Below, one piece after another: positions 34,740 to 41,298 of a stretch of DNA of 43,564 nt. Made by a program: the position numbers and the translations under genes. Origin of the DNA: a virus; the IMG/VR virus record IMGVR_UViG_3300025645_000142, positions 1 to 43,564 of that record; one strand, given 5' to 3'. The notes under the pieces were generated by a model. That model did not search any database, was not told the DNA's origin, and saw only the letters and a program-made list of their open reading frames with translations. The number at the start of each line of letters is the position of its first letter. Position 1 is the first letter of the stretch.

Positions 34740-34910
34740 TTAAGAGTTGTGCGGTTGGTTACGCCAAATCCATTCAATCTCATTGCCTGTTAATGTGTTG
34801 CAATCTCTACCTTCTACTGAAAATTTTGTTTGTTTTGCAAGTTCAGTTCTTTCCTGAATGGGTTTTCTGTTCCACCATCTTATTGCTAATTCTCTATCTG
34901 TAAGTTCCAT
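34740..34910 (-). CDS. 56-aa cassette-like protein
   Basis: Reads MELTDRELAIRWWNRKPIQE, then a middle with FSVEGRDCNTLTGNEIEWIW and a short polar end. It is soluble with three tryptophans in a compact set. This composition is normal for a real protein and the frame is followed at once by the attC-like repeat at 34641-34734. It is the first gene of the minus-strand region, divergent from the early genes. No family recognised. An 84-residue plus-strand frame over the same DNA is less likely. Confidence 0.6.
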   Translation of the reverse strand: MELTDRELAIRWWNRKPIQERTELAKQTKFSVEGRDCNTLTGNEIEWIWRNQPHNS

Positions 34911-35104
34911 AATAAAAACGTTTTATAAAAATATGTATATGTAATATAGTCAATTAACTAAGTATATAATTTGAAAAGTATGTGCAAGGCTGTACTACAC
35001 ATAAATTCAACGTTATCCTACTTTCTTAACACCTCAAAATTAATACTTAAATTTTAAAAAACAAAATAATTTTTAAAATAATAGTTTTTTAAATCAAAAC
35101 GTTT

Positions 35105-35112
35105 TATATTTG
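35105..35112 (+). promoter_or_regulatory. early promoter (TATATTTG) in the divergent intergenic region
   Basis: The 222-base gap 34911-35132 separates divergent operons and holds no gene. TATATTTGCATAA, preceded by TTTTTAAATCAAAAC, sits 21 bases before the ATG at 35133. The same two blocks recur at 42270-42306. A GGATAACGTTGAATTTATG stretch on the minus strand (about 35006-35024) resembles an attC-like left arm. No clear minus-strand -7 box was identified. Confidence 0.7.
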
Positions 35113-35132
35113 CATAAACAAATAACAATAAT

Positions 35133-35351
35133 ATGACAGAAGACAAAAAAGAGTTCTACGACAGATTTAGTAACTACCTTAAAAAAAGAGGTATTAGTAA
35201 AAAGGTATTTACTAAAGAAATGGGTTTGAATTATATTTATTTTACACAAAGGATAAAGTATAAAGATATGCCAAATAGTTTAAGACAAACAGTAACACTT
35301 AAAATTGATTTAGATGAATGCCGAGGAATTAAAAAAACCAAAAAGCCATAA
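35133..35351 (+). CDS. small HTH-like early protein
   Basis: 72 aa. Residues about 14-45 (YLKKRGISKKVFTKEMGLN, then YIYFTQRIK) have the helix-turn-helix rhythm of Cro/XRE proteins, though short of a full repressor. It is the first gene after the early promoter, the normal place for an early regulator. It overlaps the next gene by 38 bases, in another frame. Confidence 0.6.
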   Translation: MTEDKKEFYDRFSNYLKKRGISKKVFTKEMGLNYIYFTQRIKYKDMPNSLRQTVTLKIDLDECRGIKKTKKP

Positions 35352-35586
35352 GGCGGAAGTGTTATATCACTTATTAGTTCATAAACAAGTCAGTTGCAAA
35401 GACTTTCCTTGGATGTCTGGGTTTAGAACTCGGATAAGTGATTTAAAGTTAGAAAACAGCTTACCTATTGATACAAAAATGCATCATGGGATAAGTAAGT
35501 ACAAAAACGTATATAAGTACGCCGTGCATAAGCTAAAATGCGATTTAGAACAAGCAATTAAAATTTACAATAGAATTAATGGATAG
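35314..35586 (+). CDS. winged-helix-like early protein
   Basis: 90 aa. The pattern SHKAEVLYHLL, VSCKDFPWMSGFRTRISDL is the winged-helix form seen in small phage proteins that bind DNA. The remaining end is basic/helical (KYAVHKLKCDLEQAIKIY). It overlaps both neighbours and is probably translated by coupling. A regulator of early genes or a recombination accessory are possible. Confidence 0.65.
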   Translation: MNAEELKKPKSHKAEVLYHLLVHKQVSCKDFPWMSGFRTRISDLKLENSLPIDTKMHHGISKYKNVYKYAVHKLKCDLEQAIKIYNRING

Positions 35587-35905
35587 AGACGTTTTATACA
35601 TAAGAGAAGCAAGGTTGATAACAATAGCTTGCTGTTGCATGATATTGGCAGACAATACAGATGAATATTTAACTGCGGAAAATTCAGAAATTAAAAGATT
35701 GGCATCTGAATTGAATGTGCATTTAATGAAGGTATTAGACATTGAATACAATAGAGATTCGGTAGCTGATGAATTGGTGGAGATAAGTAAGAATGTGGAG
35801 AAGTACATGATAGTTCAACAAAAATTACGAGTGCTTAGACAATCAACACAGGCAGAATTTTACGACAAGTTTATGTATTTACTAAAAAAATTTAAACTAC
35901 TATAA
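35579..35905 (+). CDS. hypothetical helical early protein
   Basis: 108 aa, mostly helical with three consecutive cysteines near residue 18 (ACCCM). Not recognised. It overlaps the previous gene by 8 bases and the next by one (TAATG), so it sits in a tight operon. Confidence 0.6.
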   Translation: MDRDVLYIREARLITIACCCMILADNTDEYLTAENSEIKRLASELNVHLMKVLDIEYNRDSVADELVEISKNVEKYMIVQQKLRVLRQSTQAEFYDKFMYLLKKFKLL

Positions 35906-36114
35906 TGAACATTAAACACAAGCAGACATCAGACTTAATACATGAGTTTGATGTCGAATTTGAAGGGATAGAGATTAAAGGTATCTTTAGAGTTTATGAG
36001 AAAAAAATCTATAAGTACGACTTGCAACTTTTAGAAGATTTAGATTTTGAAAGTTATTTCAGCGTAAAGGAGATGTGCGTAGACCTTTTAAAAGCAATGA
36101 ATATAATAGAATGA
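35905..36114 (+). CDS. hypothetical 69-aa early protein
   Basis: Beta hairpin at the start (DLIHEFDVEFEGIEIKGIF, then RVYEKKIYKYDLQLL), helix at the end. Not recognised. It overlaps the previous gene by one base and the next gene by 4 (ATGA at 36111). Confidence 0.6.
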   Translation: MNIKHKQTSDLIHEFDVEFEGIEIKGIFRVYEKKIYKYDLQLLEDLDFESYFSVKEMCVDLLKAMNIIE

Positions 36115-36425
36115 AACTACACGAAAACTTAATAGCCGCTTGCTCCGCTTATGTATCGGAGTTTGCAAAAATGTACGAATGGGAAAACGAAAACGAGCAA
36201 AGAGAACCTAATGGAATATATCATTTTGCTGATATGACATTTAGTTTTAATGATATTGTTTATTGTGTGAATAATAACGTACCCAAAGGTATTTTAATTT
36301 CTTGGTATGATGAGAATTTCAGAAATTTTATTCTAGGGAAAGTTAGTATAAGTCTAAAAAACTATGTACTTTACTTTAAAGGAGAAGTGAATAAATCAAT
36401 ATGCATAAAATGCGGAAGTTCTTAG
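36111..36425 (+). CDS. hypothetical 104-aa early protein
   Basis: Start chosen at ATG 36111 (MKLHENLIAACSAYV), which overlaps the previous stop as ATGA; a frame open from GTG 36075 is less likely. The sequence YHFADMTFSFNDIVYCVNNNVPKG and the end SICIKCGSS are seen. Not recognised. It is followed by 42 bases and then the attC-like repeat at 36468. Confidence 0.6.
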   Translation: MKLHENLIAACSAYVSEFAKMYEWENENEQREPNGIYHFADMTFSFNDIVYCVNNNVPKGILISWYDENFRNFILGKVSISLKNYVLYFKGEVNKSICIKCGSS

Positions 36426-36467
36426 CATGGCTTTTATAGAAGACAAATTAAATAAATAGCATTTTTT

Positions 36468-36599
36468 GCTAACGTTTTGGGCTTTGCGTTCGTTGGGAAT
36501 TTCCAGCACTAAAGCCAATAGTAGTAACAATTTAAAAATTAAGTACAATGTTTAATCGAAGCACATCAGCCCCCAATGACGCAAAACCCGTGTTATCGG
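36468..36599 (+). repeat. attC-like inverted repeat with long loop (132 nt)
   Basis: Left arm GCTAACGTTTTGGGCTTTGC then GTTCGTTGGG pairs with right arm CCCCCAATGACGCAAAACCC then GTGTTATCGG. Outer TAAC pairs with GTTA, the left arm has two or three extra bases before GGG, and one more in the middle. The loop is about 72 bases. The 79-aa gene's first ATG is in the loop, so its first ~15 codons lie inside the element. Total length is within the known attC range. Confidence 0.6.
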
Positions 36600-36787
36600 A
36601 AGGGCTTCGTTACTGGGTTCAAATTCAGTTCAAAGGTCAATATGGGATTATACGAACTTGGGATATTACGGAGGAAGTAAAAACGCTGAAAGAAGCACAA
36701 AGCTATAAGTCAATGATTGATAGTAGTGTGAGTAAAGCTCGGATTGTTGATACAGTTACAATGAAAGTTGTCGAACATTGGGTTTAG
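36548..36787 (+). CDS. 79-aa cassette-like protein
   Basis: The frame opens at ATG 36548 inside the inverted repeat, but the body (residues ~18-79: RYWVQIQFKGQYGIIRTWDI, then EEVKTLKEAQSYKSMIDSS) begins beyond it. An in-frame GTG at 36590 (VLSEGLRY), at the end of the right arm, is an alternative start. It is a small alpha/beta protein, not recognised. It ends just before another copy of the AT-rich motif at 36797. Confidence 0.55.
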   Translation: MFNRSTSAPNDAKPVLSEGLRYWVQIQFKGQYGIIRTWDITEEVKTLKEAQSYKSMIDSSVSKARIVDTVTMKVVEHWV

Positions 36788-36796
36788 CCTTTCCGC

Positions 36797-36815
36797 CAAC
36801 ATACATATAAACGAA
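36797..36815 (+). repeat. recurrent motif CAACATACATATAAACGAA
   Basis: Third copy of the TAACATANATATAAACGAA family, 10 bases after the stop of the 79-aa gene and 24 bases before the next ATG at 36839. Orientation is the same as the downstream gene, as in the other copies. Confidence 0.55.
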
Positions 36816-36838
36816 TAATAATATGAAATCGTAAAATT

Positions 36839-37141
36839 ATGATAGAAGAATTAAAGTTTTATTTTAAAAATACGCCAAGAGAACAGATTTTAGCGGATTG
36901 GTATAAAAGCCAAGAATGCGATAATGTTGGCCCAACTGTTGAGTACTTTATAAAAGACAATAGTTTGAGATTTGAACTAGCTGAGTTATACGGATACATT
37001 ATGGGAGCTTTAGAAACAGAAAAAGATTACTTAGTAAAATATAGGTTGCAAGACAAACTAAAAGCAATAGATACTCTTTTATCTCAACTACCATACAACA
37101 CTAAAAACCCGATTGACACATATAAGCAAGCAATAAAATGA
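36839..37141 (+). CDS. hypothetical 100-aa helical protein
   Basis: Reads MIEELKFYFKNTPREQILADW, then a mostly helical body with ELAELYGYIMGALETEKD. Similar small proteins with 'L-NT-PREQILADW' starts are common on Bacteroidota mobile elements, role unknown. The 222 bases after it (37142-37363) hold one copy of a direct repeat and an attC-like element but no gene. Confidence 0.65.
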   Translation: MIEELKFYFKNTPREQILADWYKSQECDNVGPTVEYFIKDNSLRFELAELYGYIMGALETEKDYLVKYRLQDKLKAIDTLLSQLPYNTKNPIDTYKQAIK

Positions 37142-37228
37142 AGAGTAAATCATTTAACAATAAGCGATTAACAATAATATATTAAAAACGGTGCAATGGG
37201 ATAAAAATAAATTCAAGCCAAGTAAGAT

Positions 37229-37251
37229 ATCTAATGTAAAATGGTAGTATT
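37229..37251 (+). repeat. 23-bp direct repeat, left copy
   Basis: Identical to 37673-37695 over all 23 bases (begins ATCTAATGTAAAATGG, ends TAGTATT). The two copies flank the segment holding the attC-like repeat and the 79-aa DUF551-like gene, so the segment looks like a 444-bp insertion or duplication unit. Confidence 0.85.
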
Positions 37252-37255
37252 TTTT

Positions 37256-37349
37256 ACTAACGAGATTCGGCTATGTGTTCGGGCGGCTATCCTGAACAAT
37301 CAAATTAACTACAAATGTTTAACCGCCTGACATATAGCCGATGTTAGGC
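37256..37349 (+). repeat. attC-like imperfect inverted repeat (94 nt)
   Basis: Left arm ACTAACGAGATTCGGCTATG then TGTTCGGGCGGCT pairs with right arm AACCGCCTGACATATAGCCG then ATGTTAGGC. The stem CGGCTATRTG is 10 of 10 with wobble, the outer CTAAC/GTTAG pair is exact, and the left arm carries three extra bases after TAAC. The right end GTTAGGC fits the attC core GTTRRRY. The loop is about 32 bases. Confidence 0.7.
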
Positions 37350-37363
37350 ATCATGTAAAAATT

Positions 37364-37603
37364 ATGGATTGGATTAACGTAAATGACAAATTACCAGAGG
37401 ACTTTGAAGAATTAATAATCAAGCCCACTGATGAATTAGACCCTTTCAAAACAAAGAGAGTATTGGCTCTTACTGATACTGGCTCAATAACTGACAATAT
37501 ACGGTTAAAGATGCAAGTTGGTAATAAGGAATGGAATTGGTTTATGGGATATGAAGGTGAAGAAGTTATTAAGTGGGCGGTGTTTGAAGAACCTACGGAA
37601 TAA
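37364..37603 (+). CDS. DUF551-like small protein
   Basis: 79 aa. The pattern MDWINVNDKLPED ... VLALTDTGSI ... WFMGYEGEEVIKWAVFEEPTE matches the DUF551 family ('W-sV-drLPe ... W ... VthWmpLPepP') found in phages and prophages. Biochemical role unknown. It lies alone between the attC-like repeat at 37256 and the motif at 37616, inside the 23-bp direct repeats. Confidence 0.75.
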   Translation: MDWINVNDKLPEDFEELIIKPTDELDPFKTKRVLALTDTGSITDNIRLKMQVGNKEWNWFMGYEGEEVIKWAVFEEPTE

Positions 37604-37615
37604 TTTTTATTGTGC

Positions 37616-37637
37616 CTAACATATATATAAACGAAAC
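37616..37637 (+). repeat. recurrent motif CTAACATATATATAAACGAAAC
   Basis: Fourth copy, identical to the minus-strand copy at 34105-34126. It starts 12 bases after the stop of the DUF551-like gene, and 36 bases before the right copy of the 23-bp repeat. Confidence 0.6.
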
Positions 37638-37672
37638 AGACATTTTTATAAGTTTATAACCTTTTAATAAGA

Positions 37673-37695
37673 ATCTAATGTAAAATGGTAGTATT
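37673..37695 (+). repeat. 23-bp direct repeat, right copy
   Basis: Exact copy of 37229-37251. It ends 13 bases before the next ATG at 37709, so it may also be part of that gene's leader. Confidence 0.85.
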
Positions 37696-37708
37696 AAAAT
37701 AGAATAAA

Positions 37709-37909
37709 ATGAAAGATTTAATAAGCAAAGATATTTCACGCTGTAATGATACAGATTGTTTAATTAATCGCTTTTGTAGGCGGTTTAAACAGTTGGAAAT
37801 AGACAAAGAAAACGGAAACGATAGAGTGCCTATAACAAACTTTAATTGGGCTACACAACAGGATGGGTGTAGTTTCTTTATAGACCTTTTTAAAATAAAA
37901 ATAAAATGA
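37709..37909 (+). CDS. 66-aa cysteine-containing early protein
   Basis: Cysteines at about 12, 17, 23 and 54 in SRCNDTDCLINRFCRRF and DGCSF suggest a metal site. Similar small phage proteins with 'C-xxx-C-h-xx-C-R-R/F' are common, without known function. The stop overlaps the next ATG as ATGA. Confidence 0.65.
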   Translation: MKDLISKDISRCNDTDCLINRFCRRFKQLEIDKENGNDRVPITNFNWATQQDGCSFFIDLFKIKIK

Positions 37910-38079
37910 AATACGAAATAATAGAAACTTGTTATATAGTTAAAGAAAAGGTAATCGCCTTAGTAGACACAGAGAAATCGGAAGCGATTTGCTCGTTTTA
38001 CATAAATGGGAGTTATTCGAAGACGTTAAAAGTCGCTGAGGATATTTGTAAGATGTTGAATAAAAAAAATGAAAGATAA
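37906..38079 (+). CDS. 57-aa hypothetical early protein
   Basis: Starts MKYEIIETCYIVKEKVIALV, small beta-rich body and helical end (KVAEDICKMLNKKNER). It begins in an ATGA overlap with the 66-aa gene, which supports translation. A promoter follows 25 bases downstream. Not recognised. Confidence 0.6.
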   Translation: MKYEIIETCYIVKEKVIALVDTEKSEAICSFYINGSYSKTLKVAEDICKMLNKKNER

Positions 38080-38103
38080 TTTGTATTAATTAAAAAATTA
38101 TAA

Positions 38104-38111
38104 TATATTTG
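38104..38111 (+). promoter_or_regulatory. promoter (TATATTTG) giving a probably leaderless transcript
   Basis: TATATTTG is only 4 bases before the ATG at 38116. With the usual start point 4-7 bases after the element, transcription would begin on or next to the start codon. AT-rich tract upstream (AATTAAAAAATTATAA). Confidence 0.65.
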
Positions 38112-38115
38112 TAGT

Positions 38116-38271
38116 ATGGATTTGAAAAAAGAAATAAAATCAAGAGGTTTAAAATTTGTTTGGGTAGCAGACCAAATAAACGTTCCAAGAAATTCTTTGA
38201 CTGTTTATTTAAATCACCCTTCATTAATGCCACAGCACGTTGAAGAAAAACTAAAAAAATTTTTAAAGTAG
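38116..38271 (+). CDS. 51-aa XRE/Cro-like HTH protein
   Basis: Reads MDLKKEIKSRGLKFVWVADQ, then INVPRNSLTVYLNHPSLMPQ and a helical end. The 'K-RGL-xxWVAxQIxVPRNSLxxYLN' form is a helix-turn-helix with the recognition helix about residues 24-33. It is a minimal DNA-binding protein with its own promoter and no leader, in the position of a replication-region regulator. Confidence 0.65.
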   Translation: MDLKKEIKSRGLKFVWVADQINVPRNSLTVYLNHPSLMPQHVEEKLKKFLK

Positions 38272-38309
38272 TTTTTTTTGCTTATTAATTAATATAAATA
38301 TTATAATAT

Positions 38310-38663
38310 ATGACATACCAAGAACAATTAAAAAGCCCACTTTGGCAAAGAAAGAGATTAGAGATATTCCAAAGAGATAATTTTACTTGTATTTGTTGTG
38401 AAGATAAAGAATCTACTTTACATATTCATCATGGAGTTTATTTAAAGGGTTTGAAGGCGTGGGAGTATGATAATAAGTACTTGCATACACTTTGCAGTAA
38501 TTGCCATGATTTAGCAGGATTATTTAACGTTGAATTATATAAGCAAATAGGCGAATTAAACCCTAAATTTTTATGGGATTACGAGGTTATTTTTAAATGG
38601 CTAAAAACTACTGATGCAGAAGAATTAAGGGAATGGATAATTAAAAAAGAAAATAAGATATAA
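38310..38663 (+). CDS. HNH endonuclease
   Basis: 117 aa. CICC (Cys27/Cys30), LHIHHGVYLKG (His40-His41), WEYDNKYLHTLC (with Asn55) and CSNCHD (Cys62, Cys65, His66) form an HNH domain with a structural zinc. Free-standing HNH proteins of this size act as homing, packaging or DNA-processing nucleases. Beside the replication genes, a homing or recombination role is likelier than packaging. Three bases separate it from the initiator gene. Confidence 0.85.
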   Translation: MTYQEQLKSPLWQRKRLEIFQRDNFTCICCEDKESTLHIHHGVYLKGLKAWEYDNKYLHTLCSNCHDLAGLFNVELYKQIGELNPKFLWDYEVIFKWLKTTDAEELREWIIKKENKI

Positions 38664-38666
38664 ATA

Positions 38667-39419
38667 ATGCAACAAGATGTAAATTACATAAAACACTTAA
38701 ATACAATAAATGCAAAATTTTATGATGAAACAGAAATTACATCTAGTCATATTGCAATTTATAATTCATTATTTCAATTCTGGAACGATAGCTTTTTTGA
38801 TACCGATTTATCAATCAATAGAGGTAGTGTAATGAAACTTGCAAAAATAGGTTCTGTAAATACTTATCTAAAATGCTTAAAAGACTTAGATAGATTAGGT
38901 TATTTAAAGTATAAACCAAGTCATAACCCTCTTATTGGTAGTATAATAAACTTGTTCAGATTTGATACAAGTAGTGATAAAGTAGTGATAAAGTCTAATA
39001 CAAGTAGTGATACAAGTAGTGATAAAGTAGTGATACCTTATATAAACATAATAAACAATGAAACAATAAAACTAATAAACAATAACGCTACGCTTGTAAA
39101 TGGAAATATTGAAAAGTGGATTAATGAAGAATTAAATCCTAAAACAAATAAATTTGATTTTAAATCAGAATTGATAAAGTTAGGAGTAGATAAGTCAATA
39201 GCATCAGATTATTTATTAGTAAGAAAGAATAAGAAAGCGCCCAACACTAAAACAGCTTTAGATGCAATTATCAGAGAAATATCAAAAACATCTGATTCAG
39301 TTAATGACATAATAAAATTATGTGCCGAACGTGGGTGGGTTGGATTTAAAGCATCATGGAATTATAAGACAGAAGACAGTAATAAATCAGCAGGCATAGA
39401 CATTTCAAATTATTTTTAA
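38667..39419 (+). CDS. replication initiator-like protein with internal iterons
   Basis: 250 aa. N-terminal winged-helix-like part (residues about 20-95, with SIN-GSVMKLAKIGSVNTYLKCLKDLDRLGYLKY); a low-complexity linker (about 100-125) encoded by the DNA repeats at 38969-39035; and a C-terminal helical part similar to primosomal or DnaD-like ends (ELIKLGVDKSIASDYLLVRKNKKAPNTKTALDAI). The layout parallels lambda O, whose gene also contains the origin iterons. The primase-helicase follows 2 bases later. Confidence 0.7.
   Translation: MQQDVNYIKHLNTINAKFYDETEITSSHIAIYNSLFQFWNDSFFDTDLSINRGSVMKLAKIGSVNTYLKCLKDLDRLGYLKYKPSHNPLIGSIINLFRFDTSSDKVVIKSNTSSDTSSDKVVIPYINIINNETIKLINNNATLVNGNIEKWINEELNPKTNKFDFKSELIKLGVDKSIASDYLLVRKNKKAPNTKTALDAIIREISKTSDSVNDIIKLCAERGWVGFKASWNYKTEDSNKSAGIDISNYF
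38969..39035 (+). repeat. iteron-like 11-bp repeats (probable origin)
   Basis: AAGTAGTGATA occurs exactly five times, at 38969, 38980, 39002, 39014 and 39025, with a decayed AAGTCTAATA copy at 38991. Spacing is 11 or 12 bases, i.e. about one helical turn, as for initiator binding sites. The repeats code for the linker of the initiator (units TSSDKVVI). Confidence 0.75.
39037..39086 (+). other. AT-rich stretch next to the iterons (possible unwinding element)
   Basis: About 50 bases with very few G/C and repeated AATAAAC/CAATAAA units follow the iterons directly. This is the usual arrangement of a duplex-unwinding region beside initiator sites. It is also coding (INIINNETIKLINNN), so low complexity of the protein is a rival explanation. 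Confidence 0.45.
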
Positions 39420-39421
39420 AA

Positions 39422-41254
39422 ATGATAATAAGCACATTTAAAAACATAACGTCAGTAAAAGACCCAGTAAACCAAGATATAAATAAAGTTCTTGAATCTT
39501 TTAAAACAGACGTCAGGGGCATTAAAAAAATGCAAGATGATAAAACCATAGCTGAAAAGAAAAAGGAGTTACCATACGCCTGTTTTAATGGTGTATTTGA
39601 ATATCGTTCGTCAAATGGTTTAATACAGTCTAGTGGAATAATGACAATTGACATTGATAAAGTAGATGTTCAATTAGTAAAAAATAAATTTAAAAATAAA
39701 GAATGGGTTTATTCAATGTTCACAAGCCCTAGCGGTAACGGTGTTAAAATATTAGTAAAAATACCAATTGTAAAAAACGACAAAGAATATAAAGAGTATT
39801 ATAGTGCTTTTGAGGAAGAGTTTAAAGAAGTAGACGCATCAGGAAAAGATATTTCAAGGGCTTGTTTTTATTCTTATGACCCAGATATTTATATTAACAC
39901 AAATTGTAAAGAATGGACTAAGAAAAAAGATGAAGTTATCTCATTCAAAAAAATAAACAATGTAAAAACTGATTATTCGATAGCTAACAGAGTATTAAAC
40001 ATAATCAGAAATGCAATTGAAGGCGAGAGACACAATAAAGTTTTAAAAGCATCTATTTTAATGGGTGGATATGTTGCCTCTAAAAAAGTAATATATGAGG
40101 AAGCTATAAGACTTTTAGAACAAGAAGCATACGCCATAGACCCAAGCGACTTTAGAACTAATAAAAAGGCTATTATTGATGGCTTAGAAAATGGGATGCA
40201 GAAACCTATTTTTGATGACCACAAAGAATTAGAAAAAGAAGAAATAGAGTTTAAGCATGGTAAGATTTACTATACATTAAATGATAAGAGAAATGAAATA
40301 GACGAATTGTATTTAAATGGAGTAGTAAAAGGATATGAATTAAGTTTTAATAATTCTAAAGGCATTATTTCTGTAAAAATGGGGTGTTCTACATATATTT
40401 ACGGAAGTCCTGCATCAGGTAAAAGCCAATTTTGGTTTGAATATTTAATAGATTTATCTGTAAATCACGGATTAAGACACGCTATATTTAGTCCAGAGAC
40501 AGGGAAGGCAAGCGATATATTTATTGAATTAATGACGATTTATATTAGAAAAGACTTTTATAAAGACTTTAATAATCAGATGTCAGAAAAAGAAAAAGAC
40601 CAAGCATCTAAATTTATTGATGCACATTTTATTGTTATTGACCCAGATGATGAGGTTTTTACGATTGAGGAGTTTTATGATTATGTTGATATTGTAGAAA
40701 GAGTTTATAATTGCAAAATACATACTACTGTAGCAGACCCTTTTAATGAATTTTCACATGATTTTTCTAAAGATAACGGAAGACAAGATATGTATATTGA
40801 AAGAGTATTAGGCTACATCAGAAGAAATGCAAGAACTAATAATAGACATAATTGCATTATTACTCACGTTGTAGACCAGAAACAAATAACAAAAGATGGA
40901 GTTTCTTTTTACCCTCCAGCTACATACAGAGAAATAGCAGGAGGTCAAGCATGGTCAAGAAAAGGGGAACAAATGATTTGCGTTTGGCGACCTAATAAGG
41001 AATTAAAAGATAATAACGGTATGCCGTATGAGCCTAACCAAACCGTTGTAATAGTTCAGAAGTCAAAACCAAAAGGAGTAGGTAAAGTTGGCAATATTGA
41101 TTTATTTTATGATATAAAAAAACATAGCTATTATGAAATAAGTATTGACGGTGAAATGGTATATCCTGATAGAATTAAAAAAATAGTAGAAGCAGAAAAG
41201 AAATATTTTGATATTGAGATAAATGAAAACGGATATCCTGCAATGTGGGATTAA
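39422..41254 (+). CDS. VirE/BT4734-type primase fused to a DnaB-like helicase
   Basis: 610 aa. The N-terminal domain (about 1-165) has GIMTIDIDKVD (Asp77 and Asp79 in an hhhDhD primase-type site), SPSGNGVKILVK and DISRACFYSYDPDIY, the marks of the VirE N-terminal/BT4734 family. A middle helical domain follows. The helicase has YGSPASGKSQFWFEY (Walker A GSPASGKS at 328-335), AIFSPETGKAS, and ITHVVDQK with the RecA-type core. It probably primes and unwinds phage DNA at the fork. It follows the initiator directly. No DNA polymerase gene is present, so the host polymerase must be used. Confidence 0.82.
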   Translation: MIISTFKNITSVKDPVNQDINKVLESFKTDVRGIKKMQDDKTIAEKKKELPYACFNGVFEYRSSNGLIQSSGIMTIDIDKVDVQLVKNKFKNKEWVYSMFTSPSGNGVKILVKIPIVKNDKEYKEYYSAFEEEFKEVDASGKDISRACFYSYDPDIYINTNCKEWTKKKDEVISFKKINNVKTDYSIANRVLNIIRNAIEGERHNKVLKASILMGGYVASKKVIYEEAIRLLEQEAYAIDPSDFRTNKKAIIDGLENGMQKPIFDDHKELEKEEIEFKHGKIYYTLNDKRNEIDELYLNGVVKGYELSFNNSKGIISVKMGCSTYIYGSPASGKSQFWFEYLIDLSVNHGLRHAIFSPETGKASDIFIELMTIYIRKDFYKDFNNQMSEKEKDQASKFIDAHFIVIDPDDEVFTIEEFYDYVDIVERVYNCKIHTTVADPFNEFSHDFSKDNGRQDMYIERVLGYIRRNARTNNRHNCIITHVVDQKQITKDGVSFYPPATYREIAGGQAWSRKGEQMICVWRPNKELKDNNGMPYEPNQTVVIVQKSKPKGVGKVGNIDLFYDIKKHSYYEISIDGEMVYPDRIKKIVEAEKKYFDIEINENGYPAMWD

Positions 41255-41298
41255 AACTATAGACATTAAAGACGTAAATTTTTAAACTAAATAATATT

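Noticed and set aside
34649-34903. 84-aa plus-strand frame
   Set aside because: It spans the attC-like repeat and lies opposite the better-composed 56-aa minus gene; no regular protein pattern.
38969-39035. Repeats considered as a CRISPR array
   Set aside because: The unit is 11 bp with no unique spacers and is in frame inside a coding gene; iterons explain it better.
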